From contig NZ_JAUSZR010000001.1 of assembly GCF_030817835.1 (NCBI RefSeq), positions 310,001 through 374,000 of the forward strand: a stretch of DNA of 64,000 nucleotides, written 5' to 3'. This document shows, one piece after another, positions 38,947 to 47,251 of the stretch. Position numbers and translations under genes: made by a program. Numbering within the stretch: position 1 is the first letter of the stretch; each line of letters opens with the position of its first letter. Source of the stretch: Pseudarthrobacter sp. W1I19. Its GTDB lineage: Bacteria; Actinomycetota; Actinomycetes; Actinomycetales; Micrococcaceae. The notes below the pieces were generated by a model. That model did no database searches. It saw only the letters and a list, made by a program, of their open reading frames with translations, and was not told the origin of the DNA.

Positions 38947-40199
38947 CCAGTACCAGCAGCCATATTGGCATCATCGCCGATGACCTGACGGGAGGAGCGG
39001 CCATCGGGGGCGAAATAGCCTGCCTAGGACACCCCGTCGACGTCGTAGGGCTAGGGCAAGCGCCAAGGCCCGGGCGTTCAATCGTGGTCGAAACAGGCAC
39101 ACGCTACAGCCCCCCTGACGTAGCGGTGGAGCGGCTCAAAAAAGCCGCGGAAATCCTTTCGCAAGCCGGGACATCTGTAACCATGAAAAAAATAGACAGC
39201 ACCCTGAAGGGAAACGTAGCGATCGAACTCGCCGCGTTCGCCGCGAACTGCCGGGGCCGGCTCCTGATCGCCCCCGCCTGCCCCGAAGTGGGACTAACCC
39301 TGCGGGACGGACAGCAGTTCACCCCCCGAGGTCCGGGCAAGAACGTTCTTGAACTGCTGTCCTCCTCCCTTGACGGACCGCTTGCCACCCTCAAACTCGA
39401 CACCGTCCGGCAGGGACGCCAGGCAGTCACCGACTGGCTGCAGGAAAACCCGGACGGGACAGTGGTCGCCGACGCTGAAACGGACGCTGATCTCGCCACC
39501 CTGGCCGCCGGTGCGGCAGAGGCAGGGATCGTCTCGTTTGGAGGCACCTACGGCCTTGGTGCAGCACTCGCCACCGCCTATCTGAGACGTGAAACAAGGA
39601 CACGCTACAGTCCTCCAACCGTCCCCGGAATGCTCGTGGTGGCCGGCTCCGCCTCGGCCACCACAGCTGCGCAGCTTGCTCAACTGGTCGAAGCAGGGGC
39701 GGAAGAAATGGTCCTGGACATGCAAAGGATCCTCACTGGCGGTGAAGAGGAAGAAGCACAACGGGCAACGGCACTTATCCAGTCCTCCAGGGCAAAGCTC
39801 CTGGTCGTGCACACTGATGCACAGCGTACCGGCCAGGAGGTCACAGCCCACTGCCGCCGGGTTGGATGGAATGAACGGGACCTCGCCGATCGTCTGGCCA
39901 TCCCCTTCGCCCAGGCGATGGACACCGCTGCTGGCTACGCCATCTACCTGATCGGTGGCGAAACCACCGGTGCGATTTTCGACAAGCTCGGGCTGAACTC
40001 CCTGACCATCGAAGGAGAATGCTCCCCGGCAGTACCCTTCGCAGTGACCATTCCACGGTCCAAATGGCCGCTCATCCTCACCAAACCAGGGGCCTTCGGA
40101 ACAAAACACACCCTCGTCGAAACGGCAGAACTGATCCTAGGAAGTCGAGAATCGACCCTCCATACCGGCCAAGACAACCATCACCCAAGCATCCGCTAA
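38943..40199 (+). CDS. dtnK: Four-carbon acid sugar kinase (DUF1537 family, DtnK/OtnK-like)
   Basis: 418 residues. The N-terminal domain starts IGIIADDLTGGAA and contains MKKIDSTLKGN; the C-terminal nucleotide-binding domain has PGMLVVAGSASATTAAQ and the terminal GGETTGAIFDKLG. These are the hallmarks of acid-sugar kinases that phosphorylate D-threonate, L-threonate or D-erythronate at O4 using ATP. ATGA overlap with pdxA2. Last gene of the operon; the next 850 bp hold only decayed genes. Which stereoisomer is used cannot be said. Confidence 0.92.
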   Translation: MTSTSSHIGIIADDLTGGAAIGGEIACLGHPVDVVGLGQAPRPGRSIVVETGTRYSPPDVAVERLKKAAEILSQAGTSVTMKKIDSTLKGNVAIELAAFAANCRGRLLIAPACPEVGLTLRDGQQFTPRGPGKNVLELLSSSLDGPLATLKLDTVRQGRQAVTDWLQENPDGTVVADAETDADLATLAAGAAEAGIVSFGGTYGLGAALATAYLRRETRTRYSPPTVPGMLVVAGSASATTAAQLAQLVEAGAEEMVLDMQRILTGGEEEEAQRATALIQSSRAKLLVVHTDAQRTGQEVTAHCRRVGWNERDLADRLAIPFAQAMDTAAGYAIYLIGGETTGAIFDKLGLNSLTIEGECSPAVPFAVTIPRSKWPLILTKPGAFGTKHTLVETAELILGSRESTLHTGQDNHHPSIR

Positions 40200-40219
40200 G
40201 GAGCTCGAGCTTCCGCTAC

Positions 40220-40728
40220 ATGCATCCCGTCATCAGCCCGACAAGTGACCACAGGCCAGCGGCTCCTGAACGGCACCCACTCATCAACGCCCTGCGGGAG
40301 AGTTTCTACAAGAGCTTCAACCTTTCGTCACTCCAGACAGGCCCATCGCCATGGCAGGCGAGGATCGAGTTCTGGGTGCGCTCCTGCCGGGACGCGCTGG
40401 GCCGATATCCGGCAGCGATTCCCATCCTCATTGGCCGCATCGTGGACGACGTTCCGACGCTTGCCATCTGAAACCCTTGCAATGGTCCTGACAGAGGCTG
40501 GAATTCCAGGAAGCCAACAACTGGGGGTCATTTCGATGCTCGACGCCTAGGTTTGGGGCTCCGCCATCGCTGCCGGCTCACCGGGTCCGTTGTGGGCTGC
40601 AAGTGCCGACGGCCAGCCCTACCTCAACCACACCAGCAAGCGGCACCTCGGACAGGGTTGCTTCGGGCCTTGATATGGGAATTGCCGCCGCCATCGCCTA
40701 CATCGAGCGCCTTACGGCAGCGCTTTAG
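40220..40728 (+). pseudogene. Decayed TetR-family regulator (C-terminal part)
   Basis: Frame-shifting and two in-frame stops break what reads as a TetR effector domain: INALRESFYKSFNLSS...W-x-x-RIEFWVRSCRDALGRYPAAIPILIGR in one frame, then ETLAMVLTEAGIPGSQQLGVISMLDA in another, and a closing GLDMGIAAAIAYIERLTAAL with stop at 40728. No HTH-coding part is left. Its decay marks the left edge of the inserted catabolic block. Confidence 0.65.
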
Positions 40729-40819
40729 GTACGAGGGGTTCAGGCTCAGCAAGGGCGCGTGGCCCCTCCTCTACGATCTGGGAGAACCGGCAGTTGTTCC
40801 CGAAAAACCCCAGCCAAAG

Positions 40820-40976
40820 TCCCAGCCCCCGGACGTAAACGTAAACTGACCCTCGGACCACGTTTTGTGGACACTGCGCCAGGTTGGAGCTGCGCATGCT
40901 CTGGAACTTGCTTGTTGAATACCTGCGGCCGCACCGGCTGCTGCTGATCGCCGTCGTGATTTTCCAGCTGGCGCAG
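40820..40976 (+). repeat. Direct repeat, left copy (5' region of an ABC exporter gene)
   Basis: 157 bp aligning with 53422-53572, the promoter-proximal region and first 27 codons of the ABC exporter gene at 53492. By hand I count about 17 mismatches and one 6-bp insertion (an extra GTAAAC). Similarity stops sharply at 40976. Confidence 0.85.
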
Positions 40977-41042
40977 GGGCATGTAAAGAGGCCGTCACCC
41001 CGGTCAGACCTCGAAATCAACGGCAGCATGGCTGCAGCATGA
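40896..41042 (+). pseudogene. Truncated 5' copy of an ABC exporter gene
   Basis: The left repeat carries its own ATG (40896) and encodes LLVEYLRPHRLLLIAVV and FQLAQ, like the start of the exporter subunit at 53492, then runs out of frame homology into 20 unrelated codons ending at 41042. Eleven substitutions or so in the shared part are mostly conservative, so it may be an orthologous piece brought in with the island rather than a fresh duplication. Confidence 0.75.
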
Positions 41043-41051
41043 GAGGAAAAA

Positions 41052-41720
41052 ATGACAACATTACCGAGGGAAGAGACCGCGAGGTTTGAACTTGTAGCTA
41101 ACTCGCTGTACACGCCGGTGATCGGCGACATTCTTGACGGTCTGGGACGTACACATCAGTTTCTACCAGCTGCCGTGCAACCACTGCTTCCGTCGATGAC
41201 CGTCGTCGGACGGGCAATGCCCGTCCTCATCGCCGATGTTTTCGACGCTGGCAGCAAACCCTTTGGAAAACTTACAGAAGCCCTCGACGCGTTGCAGCCG
41301 GGAGATGTATATCTTGCCCGTCGCGCCACCATTGATTGTGCAGCATGGGGAGAAATCATGACCGCGGCCGCACGGAAGAGGTGCGCAAACGGGGCAGTGA
41401 TAGACGGATACCACAGGGATACGCCCAAGGTGCTGGAACAGAACTGGCCGGTCTTCAGCCGAGGCGCATACGCACAGGATGCTGGCGTTCGGGCCGCGGT
41501 CCTCGACCTCGGCGTGCCGGTAGAGATCCGTGGAGCACGCATCAACCCGGGGGATCTTATCGTGGGGGACCGCGACGGGGTCCTTGCCGTACCAGCCGAA
41601 ATAGAAGACGAGGTCCTGGAGCTGGCGCTAAAGAAGGCAGACACCGAGAACCACGTCCGTAAGGCCATCGAAGATGGAATGACGACAACAGAAGCATTCG
41701 CTAGATACGGTGTTCTCTAG
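41052..41720 (+). CDS. RraA-family (HMG/CHA aldolase-like) protein
   Basis: 222 residues of the RraA fold. Family marks: [11 protein letters not shown] (113-123) with the catalytic Arg122-Asp123 pair, PVFSRG, and [17 protein letters not shown] near the C-terminus. Bacterial relatives are divalent-metal 4-hydroxy-4-methyl-2-oxoglutarate aldolases, oxaloacetate decarboxylases or unknown; RNase-inhibitor function applies only to the E. coli protein. First intact gene of the island, converging on RidA. A beta-hydroxyacid aldolase or decarboxylase acting at the end of the pathway is possible. Confidence 0.85.
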   Translation: MTTLPREETARFELVANSLYTPVIGDILDGLGRTHQFLPAAVQPLLPSMTVVGRAMPVLIADVFDAGSKPFGKLTEALDALQPGDVYLARRATIDCAAWGEIMTAAARKRCANGAVIDGYHRDTPKVLEQNWPVFSRGAYAQDAGVRAAVLDLGVPVEIRGARINPGDLIVGDRDGVLAVPAEIEDEVLELALKKADTENHVRKAIEDGMTTTEAFARYGVL

Positions 41721-41856
41721 GGGGAGCGCCATCCATGGTCCTCGTTCTGCTTTGTAACCCCCCCGCACCCAGCGCTGCTGGATCGCGGCGGCGAAAGCCA
41801 GCAGCCGGTGTCGTTCGCAGGCGAAGGGGGTCCAAGGCATGACACCGCAGCTGTAT

Positions 41857-42237
41857 CTACTGCGGAAGGGCGGCCACTACGTCTATCTCGACCAGGATGT
41901 CGTAGAGGTCCGACCCCACAGTCGTGCGCACGGGAAAAGGAGCTGGGAAGAATTCCAGGTATGCCTGGTTGTATTCGTCAAAGTCCCTCTTGAGGTGCTG
42001 AAGGTGCGTGGTGACTTTTACGACGTCGGCAAAAGTGGCACCTGCTTCCGTGAGGACTGCTTCAATATTTCGCAGCACCTGCCGGGTTTGTTCCGCCACG
42101 CCCTCGGGAACTTCGCCAGTGGTGGGGTCCTGAGGGCCGAAACCCGCGGTGTAAAGGAAGCCGTTGGCGACGATGCCTTGGCTGTATGGTCCAGCGGGTG
42201 CGGGCGCGTTGGGGATGGTAATAGCCTGCTTACTCAT
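41857..42237 (-). CDS. RidA-family enamine/imine deaminase
   Basis: 126 residues, the usual length. Signature PAPAGPYSQGIVANGFLYTAGFGP at the start, LRNIEAVLTEAGATFADVVKVT in the middle, and PFPVRTTVG with the conserved Arg that holds the substrate carboxylate, then VEIDVVAALP. RidA hydrolyses reactive 2-aminoacrylate-type enamines released by PLP enzymes. It directly follows (28 bp) a PLP-dependent lyase gene, so it most likely completes or detoxifies that enzyme's deamination product. Confidence 0.92.
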   Translation of the reverse strand: MSKQAITIPNAPAPAGPYSQGIVANGFLYTAGFGPQDPTTGEVPEGVAEQTRQVLRNIEAVLTEAGATFADVVKVTTHLQHLKRDFDEYNQAYLEFFPAPFPVRTTVGSDLYDILVEIDVVAALPQ

Positions 42238-42265
42238 GGTTCTCCTTCTGGGGATTGTGAGTGGT

Positions 42266-43387
42266 TTATGAGATGGTGACGGCCGTGCGGACGGCCTCGG
42301 CGACCACCTCTGCTTCGCCGTCTTGAAGCAGGTCCGGCCCGATCCAGAATCCGTGCGCCGTGCCGTTGCGCAGGTCTGGATGGACTGCGATTCGCGGGGT
42401 TGCTGCTGTGAGTGCAGCCAGGACGCGGGCAGCCCGGGCGGTGTCTTCCATGCCGATGTAGAGACGGGGCACCGGCTGGCCCGCTTCGTTCAGGGCTTCA
42501 GGACGCAGCGAAACACCCTCGAGGTCGGCGAGTCCCTGATGCCATGCATCCACGGTCGTCAGCCATTGGCTATGGAGTGCACGGTGATCGAGGTTGACGA
42601 AACGTTCGACGGCGGCGAGGAGCCCCGCGATCTCTTCCTTCCCGGCCTTCATGGCCCGGGCCCAGCGTTGGAAGGGTGCTCCGTTTTGGCGGGCTGCTTC
42701 GATGATGTCGGCGTTTCCCACCATGAATCCGCTGGCTTGCGGGCCGCGTAGCGCCTTTCCCCCGGAAAATACCGCGACGTCCGCGCCCAACTCCTTGGTG
42801 AAGTGCCAAAGGTTCTCGACCGGGGGAAGCTGGGCGGCCGCATCGACGATCACAGGTATCCCTTTCTCCCGGGATATGCGTACAACTTCGGGCAGCGGCA
42901 GGGCGACCTGCGGGAGATGCGAGCCTGCCACGTATAAGACGGCGGCCGTGCGTTCCGTGATCGCCGACTCCAGTTCCCAGTCAAACGTCTGCTGGATATT
43001 GCCGATCTGCCGGATGGTGACGCCTGACATCGCTATCGCTGCGTCATAGGGAATGCGGTGCGCCGCGTGCATGATAACTTCGCTGGGAGCGAGGTCACGG
43101 CCGGGAAATTCGGTCAGGACCCGTGGGTCTCCCTTGCTGCGGATGCCCAGGAGCGCAAGGATAAGGGCCGCAGCACAGCCGGAGGTCACATAGGCGGCGT
43201 CATTGCGGGTGATTTCAGCCAAACGTTTCCCTGCTGCCAGGTGGAGTTCATGCATATCGACAAAAGCACCTGCCGCCTCCTTCATCGCGTCCAGCACCTC
43301 CTCGGGCATCAGAGACCCACCGAGGGCGGTAAAGGTAGTGGCGGCGTTGACGACGGGTTTCAGGCCCAATCCGGAATAGGAGTTCAT
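42266..43387 (-). CDS. PLP-dependent ammonia-lyase, DgaE/SelA-like fold (glucosaminate dehydratase-like)
   Basis: 373 residues of fold-type I. The cofactor site is clear: VDAAAQLPP (181-189, Asp182 for the pyridine nitrogen) and SGGKALRGPQASG (208-220, Lys211 Schiff base), a pattern I associate with DgaE/YhfS-type proteins annotated as D-glucosaminate-6-phosphate ammonia-lyase or SelA-like. Such enzymes remove water and ammonia from a 2-amino-2-deoxy sugar acid to give a 2-keto-3-deoxy acid. With RidA next to it and KDG kinase/KDPG aldolase in the island, a D-glucosaminate-like substrate is inferred. It could also be an aminotransferase-like enzyme of other specificity. Confidence 0.8.
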   Translation of the reverse strand: MNSYSGLGLKPVVNAATTFTALGGSLMPEEVLDAMKEAAGAFVDMHELHLAAGKRLAEITRNDAAYVTSGCAAALILALLGIRSKGDPRVLTEFPGRDLAPSEVIMHAAHRIPYDAAIAMSGVTIRQIGNIQQTFDWELESAITERTAAVLYVAGSHLPQVALPLPEVVRISREKGIPVIVDAAAQLPPVENLWHFTKELGADVAVFSGGKALRGPQASGFMVGNADIIEAARQNGAPFQRWARAMKAGKEEIAGLLAAVERFVNLDHRALHSQWLTTVDAWHQGLADLEGVSLRPEALNEAGQPVPRLYIGMEDTARAARVLAALTAATPRIAVHPDLRNGTAHGFWIGPDLLQDGEAEVVAEAVRTAVTIS

Positions 43388-43405
43388 GCTGCCTTTCGTT
43401 GGTGC

Positions 43406-44140
43406 TTAGCCGAGGTGGCGGGAAATGGTCTGAGCGGTGCTGCGGATGTCGTCCAAGTGCACCAGGAGGTCCTCTACATCGGCCACAGCCTTTATTGCCG
43501 TGAGTGAGATGGCGCCTACCGTGCTCGCACTGGAGTTGGTGATGGGCACGGCGATGCAGTTCACGAAGTCCTCGAACTCCCCGTTGTCGATGGCCCACCC
43601 ACGCTCCTTTATGGCTACCAGCTGCTCATCAAGCGCCTCCCGTGTGGCAAGCGTGTTTGACGTAAACGCTTTCCATTCCACCCCTGCCAGGACGGAATCA
43701 CGGCGGGTCTGTGAAAGTTGGCTGAGTATCGCCTTCCCCACCCCGGTGACGTGCGGCAACACAGTCTTACCAATACGGGAGTACATCCGGACACTGTCCT
43801 GTCCCTCGACTTTGTCCACGTACATAACCGTGGATTCGACAAGCTGCGCCAAGTGGATGGTTTGGCCTGTGCGCTCATGAAGATTCCGGATCTCGTCGTG
43901 GGCGACTGCCCGAAGGTCAAGGCTGTCCAGAGCCTGCTGGGCTATGGCGATCATTTTCGGTCCGATGCTGTAGTGACCGTTCCCCCGACGCAACACAAAG
44001 CCTGCCTCTTCCAGTGTCTGCAGCTGACGCAGGACGGTGGAGCGGTGCACGTTAAACCGCTTGGCCGTCTCACTCAAACTCCGCGGGCCCTCACCCAAAA
44101 ACTCCAGGATTTCGGTTGCCCGCTGCACCGCTTGAGACAT
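43406..44140 (-). CDS. IclR-family transcriptional regulator
   Basis: 244 residues. Winged HTH at 1-60 (SLSETAKRFNVHRSTVLRQLQTLEEAGFVLR) and the IclR effector domain from about 75 (LHERTGQTIHLAQLV, VTGVGKAILSQLS, CIAVPITNSSASTVGAISLT). First gene of the IclR-lyase-RidA unit (gaps 18 and 28 bp), divergent from the D-aminoacylase-family gene. A TTGC...GCAA inverted repeat lies between them and similar ones lie before the ABC importer, so it probably regulates the island and itself. Confidence 0.92.
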   Translation of the reverse strand: MSQAVQRATEILEFLGEGPRSLSETAKRFNVHRSTVLRQLQTLEEAGFVLRRGNGHYSIGPKMIAIAQQALDSLDLRAVAHDEIRNLHERTGQTIHLAQLVESTVMYVDKVEGQDSVRMYSRIGKTVLPHVTGVGKAILSQLSQTRRDSVLAGVEWKAFTSNTLATREALDEQLVAIKERGWAIDNGEFEDFVNCIAVPITNSSASTVGAISLTAIKAVADVEDLLVHLDDIRSTAQTISRHLG

Positions 44141-44176
44141 TCATTCCCCTTATATACTCACTGTGTTCCAACATTC

Positions 44177-44194
44177 TTGCACACACATGTGCAA
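44177..44194. promoter_or_regulatory. Predicted IclR operator between divergent units
   Basis: TTGCACACACATGTGCAA has 6-bp inverted arms (TTGCAC/GTGCAA). It lies 36 bp before the IclR start and 36 bp before the amidohydrolase start, and resembles the sites at 45863 and 45877. Confidence 0.6.
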
Positions 44195-44229
44195 TGGGTG
44201 CAACAGATTTATGCTTCTTGGAGGCTGCG

Positions 44230-45819
44230 ATGGGTGATTTGCTTTTACGAGGCGGTTCGATCATTGACGGGACGGGCAAGCCGGGGTATGCGGCCGACGT
44301 TGCGATAACCGGCGGGCGCATTAGCGGAATTTTTCCTCCAGGGGAGCGTTTTGGCGGCGAGGAGCTGGATGTTGCCGGCCTGGCGGTGTCGCCGGGATTC
44401 ATTGATATGCACGCACACTCGGACCTTGCCGTCCTGGCCGATGGGAAACATGTCGCGAAGGTCGCCCAGGGGATCACGTTGGAGGTGGTGGGCCAGGACG
44501 GGCTGGGTTACGCCCCGGTCAACGACGAAGTGATGGTGGCCACCCGGGAGCAAATCGCCGGTTGGAACGGCAACCCTGACCTGGATTACTCGTGGCGAAG
44601 CATCGCGGACTATCTGGCAGAGGTGGATAAGGGAGCGGCCGTTAACGTTGCAGTGCTCGTACCTCATGGCACGGCGAGGATGATGGTCATGGGCACGGAG
44701 TCGCGTGCTGCCACTGCCGACGAGCTGGACAAGATCCGCGACATTGTTTCTCAGGGCCTGAGGGACGGTGCCATGGGGATGTCGACAGGTCTGACCTACA
44801 CGCCGGGAATGTACGCCTCGGATGCGGAGCTGGTTCATGCCTTGGCCGCCGTCAAGGAGATTGGGGGCTATTACTGCCCCCACCACCGGAATTACGGCGT
44901 GAACGTGGTGGAGGGTTACCGGGCCTGTTTGGGCATCGCCAGCCGGGCAGACGTACCGCTGCATCTGGCGCACTGCCACGTGAATTTCCCACAGAACAAG
45001 GGCAGGTCCGTGGAGGTGCTGGCGGCCATCGATGAAGCCATGGCAGCGGGCGTGGACGTCACCCTTGATTCCTACCCCTACCTTGCTGGGGCGACCTATC
45101 TTGCCGCCCTGCTCCCGAGCTGGGTGCACGAAGGAGGAAAGGGCGCGATGGGCCGCAGGCTGGAAGACCCGGCGGTACGGAAGCGGATCCTTCGCGAGAT
45201 CGAGGTGGAAGGATCTGACGGACATCACGGTGTGCCGATGGATTGGACGACGATCGTAATCGCCTCAACCCAGCACCACGGCAATGCGTGGGCCGTGGGT
45301 AAAAATGTGTTGGAAATGGCAGCGGAGCAGCGCGCCTCCGCCGGCGATGCGTTTCTGGACCTGCTTATGGCCGATGACTTTGGCGCAGGATGCCTCGTGC
45401 AAGTTGGCAATGAGGAGAATGTGCAGGCGGTCATGCGCCACCGCGCCCACACGGTGGGCACTGACGGCATCCTGGTTGGCGACCGGCCCCACCCGCGCGG
45501 CTGGGGAACTTTTCCGCGCTTCCTGGGCCATTACGTTCGGGAGCTCGGTGTCATGAGCCTGGAAGAAGCGGTTCTGCATGCAACATCGAGGCCCGCCCGC
45601 CGGCTGGGTTTGGCCGACAGGGGAACCGTCAAAGTGGGCAATTGGGCCGACTTAGTTGTCTTTGACGCCGACGAAGTGGGATCCCGCGCGACCTACGACA
45701 ACCCCAAAGTGTTGCCCGATGGGATCCACCACGTGTTTGTCAACGGCGAGGCTGTCATCCGGCAGGGGACCCGCACGTCCGCAAAACCCGGACGGGCCAT
45801 CCGCCGTGGACAGAAATGA
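44230..45819 (+). CDS. D-aminoacylase / N-acyl-D-amino-acid deacylase family amidohydrolase
   Basis: 529 residues from ATG 44230 with GGAGG six nucleotides upstream. N-terminal metal motif DMHAHSD (His61, His63) follows PGFID; further His and Asp residues of the amidohydrolase barrel are in LAHCHVN and near the C-terminus HTVGTDGILVGD. The family hydrolyses N-acyl-D-amino acids. Unlike canonical members, where a GNCG cysteine binds zinc, this one reads VVGQDGLGYAP, with Asp90 at the cysteine place. Given the sugar-acid genes around it, an N-acyl-aminosugar acid is a likely substrate. Confidence 0.85.
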   Translation: MGDLLLRGGSIIDGTGKPGYAADVAITGGRISGIFPPGERFGGEELDVAGLAVSPGFIDMHAHSDLAVLADGKHVAKVAQGITLEVVGQDGLGYAPVNDEVMVATREQIAGWNGNPDLDYSWRSIADYLAEVDKGAAVNVAVLVPHGTARMMVMGTESRAATADELDKIRDIVSQGLRDGAMGMSTGLTYTPGMYASDAELVHALAAVKEIGGYYCPHHRNYGVNVVEGYRACLGIASRADVPLHLAHCHVNFPQNKGRSVEVLAAIDEAMAAGVDVTLDSYPYLAGATYLAALLPSWVHEGGKGAMGRRLEDPAVRKRILREIEVEGSDGHHGVPMDWTTIVIASTQHHGNAWAVGKNVLEMAAEQRASAGDAFLDLLMADDFGAGCLVQVGNEENVQAVMRHRAHTVGTDGILVGDRPHPRGWGTFPRFLGHYVRELGVMSLEEAVLHATSRPARRLGLADRGTVKVGNWADLVVFDADEVGSRATYDNPKVLPDGIHHVFVNGEAVIRQGTRTSAKPGRAIRRGQK

Positions 45820-45862
45820 CAGTAGCTATTTACAGCACGGACGGGAGCTGAGAGTATAGCAA

Positions 45863-45893
45863 TTGCGCAACACGTGTTGCAACATATGCACAA
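45863..45893. promoter_or_regulatory. Overlapping IclR-type operators before the ABC importer
   Basis: TTGCGCAACACGTGTTGCAA (45863-45882) contains the perfect 14-bp palindrome GCAACACGTGTTGC and overlaps TTGCAACATATGCACAA (45877-45893). Both share TTGC/GCAA arms with the site at 44177. They end 12 bp before the binding-protein start codon, so a bound protein would block transcription of the importer. Confidence 0.6.
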
Positions 45894-45905
45894 TCGGGAG
45901 TCCTC

Positions 45906-47189
45906 GTGAAGATTCGAACAGTGATGAAGAGCGGAGCCGTGGCCGTTGCCCTGAGCCTTGCGCTGTCTGGTTGCAGCGGTGGAGGAGGCGGCGGCACCGC
46001 GGAGACAGGCCCGGCGGCGGCGGAGGGAGGAACGCTTACCTTCGCAAACTGGCAGTGGCTTGAGAAGGGCCGCGGCGACAACATCCTGGCCGCGGTCAAG
46101 GAATACGAAAAGGTCAACACCAAGGCGAAGATCGAAAAGCAGGAAATCACCCGTGCTGACTACGAAAAAACCATCAGCACCCAAATCGGCTCGGGTGCAG
46201 GACCGGACATCCTGATCATTCCGGATCCGTTCTTTCCGGAACTGGCCTCCAGCGGTGCTCTTGAACCACTGGATGGACTCTTGGATGCGGACAGTGAAAA
46301 AGCGCTCCGGAAGACGAATGAAAACTACAAGTTCGACGGTCAGCAGCTCGGTCTGATCTGGGAAGCGGTGCCCTACGCACTGTTCTACAACAACGACATT
46401 ATGTCGGCGGCCGGCGTGAAGCCTCCCACGTCCGCGGACGAACTGGCTACGGTTGCCAAGACGATTAAGGATAAGACCGGAAAGACAGGTTTTGTTGTCC
46501 GCCACCAGCTCAACGAGGAAGCGCCGTGGTTCACCGACTACAGCAACTGGGTCTACGGATTCGGCGGAAAGTGGTCAGACGGCAAGAAGCTGACCCTGAA
46601 CAGCGACGAAAATATTGCCGCTGCCGATGCATTCCTCAAGGCGTACAAGTCCGGCGGATTCGGTGTAGGCGACGACGCATCAACGTACAGGAGCAAGTTC
46701 TCCGCCGGGGAGGTCGGTATGGTCATTGACAACTCCTCCGCCCTGCTAACAATGGTTTCCAGCCCGAACGGCGTGAAGTCCACCCAGGTGTCGGCCTCGC
46801 CATTGCCGTTCCCTGAAGGCGGGTCGGCCTACGCCGGTTTCTCCATCGGGATCAACGCTAACTCCAAAAACAAGGAGCTTGCCAAGGATTTCATCAAGTG
46901 GATGATGACGGCCGATGCGCAGTCCAAGTTTGTTGATGCGCTGTTCCCCTCCGGTATCGCTACTGGTGTGTCTGCCCCCGACGCCAAGATAAAAGCCAAT
47001 CCGTGGATCGACTCCTTTTACAAGCAGTTAGAGAACTCTTCCTCGGTGGTAATTCCGGGGTTCGAAACTAAGACGCCGCAGGTGCGAACTATCGTCCTTA
47101 CCCAAGTTGCGCGAATGCTCACGACGGGCATCTCGGCCAAGGAAGCGATGGACGCTGCCCAGCAACAGGCCTCCAGCCTGGCTCCCTAG
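45906..47189 (+). CDS. Carbohydrate ABC transporter substrate-binding lipoprotein (CUT1)
   Basis: 427 residues starting at GTG 45906. Signal peptide with lipobox LSGC (Cys23) and a Gly-rich linker. The mature protein is a class-1 extracellular solute-binding fold: TLTFANWQWLEKGRG, GAGPDILIIPDPFFPELASSGALEPLD and the hinge GLIWEAVPYALFYNND. Followed by two permeases and an ATPase on the same strand. Likely captures a sugar acid, aminosugar acid or oligosaccharide for the island's enzymes. Confidence 0.93.
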   Translation: MKIRTVMKSGAVAVALSLALSGCSGGGGGGTAETGPAAAEGGTLTFANWQWLEKGRGDNILAAVKEYEKVNTKAKIEKQEITRADYEKTISTQIGSGAGPDILIIPDPFFPELASSGALEPLDGLLDADSEKALRKTNENYKFDGQQLGLIWEAVPYALFYNNDIMSAAGVKPPTSADELATVAKTIKDKTGKTGFVVRHQLNEEAPWFTDYSNWVYGFGGKWSDGKKLTLNSDENIAAADAFLKAYKSGGFGVGDDASTYRSKFSAGEVGMVIDNSSALLTMVSSPNGVKSTQVSASPLPFPEGGSAYAGFSIGINANSKNKELAKDFIKWMMTADAQSKFVDALFPSGIATGVSAPDAKIKANPWIDSFYKQLENSSSVVIPGFETKTPQVRTIVLTQVARMLTTGISAKEAMDAAQQQASSLAP

Positions 47190-47251
47190 CAAACGCGGGT
47201 CTGTCGGGCGGCTTACCGCCCGGCAGACCGCCCCTATCGAGAGACCCATCG

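Noticed and set aside
41628..41840. Minus-strand frame starting MPWTPFACERHRLL
   Set aside because: Overlaps the RraA 3' end antisense; the first 25 codons look protein-like and may be a relict, but I could not identify a family.
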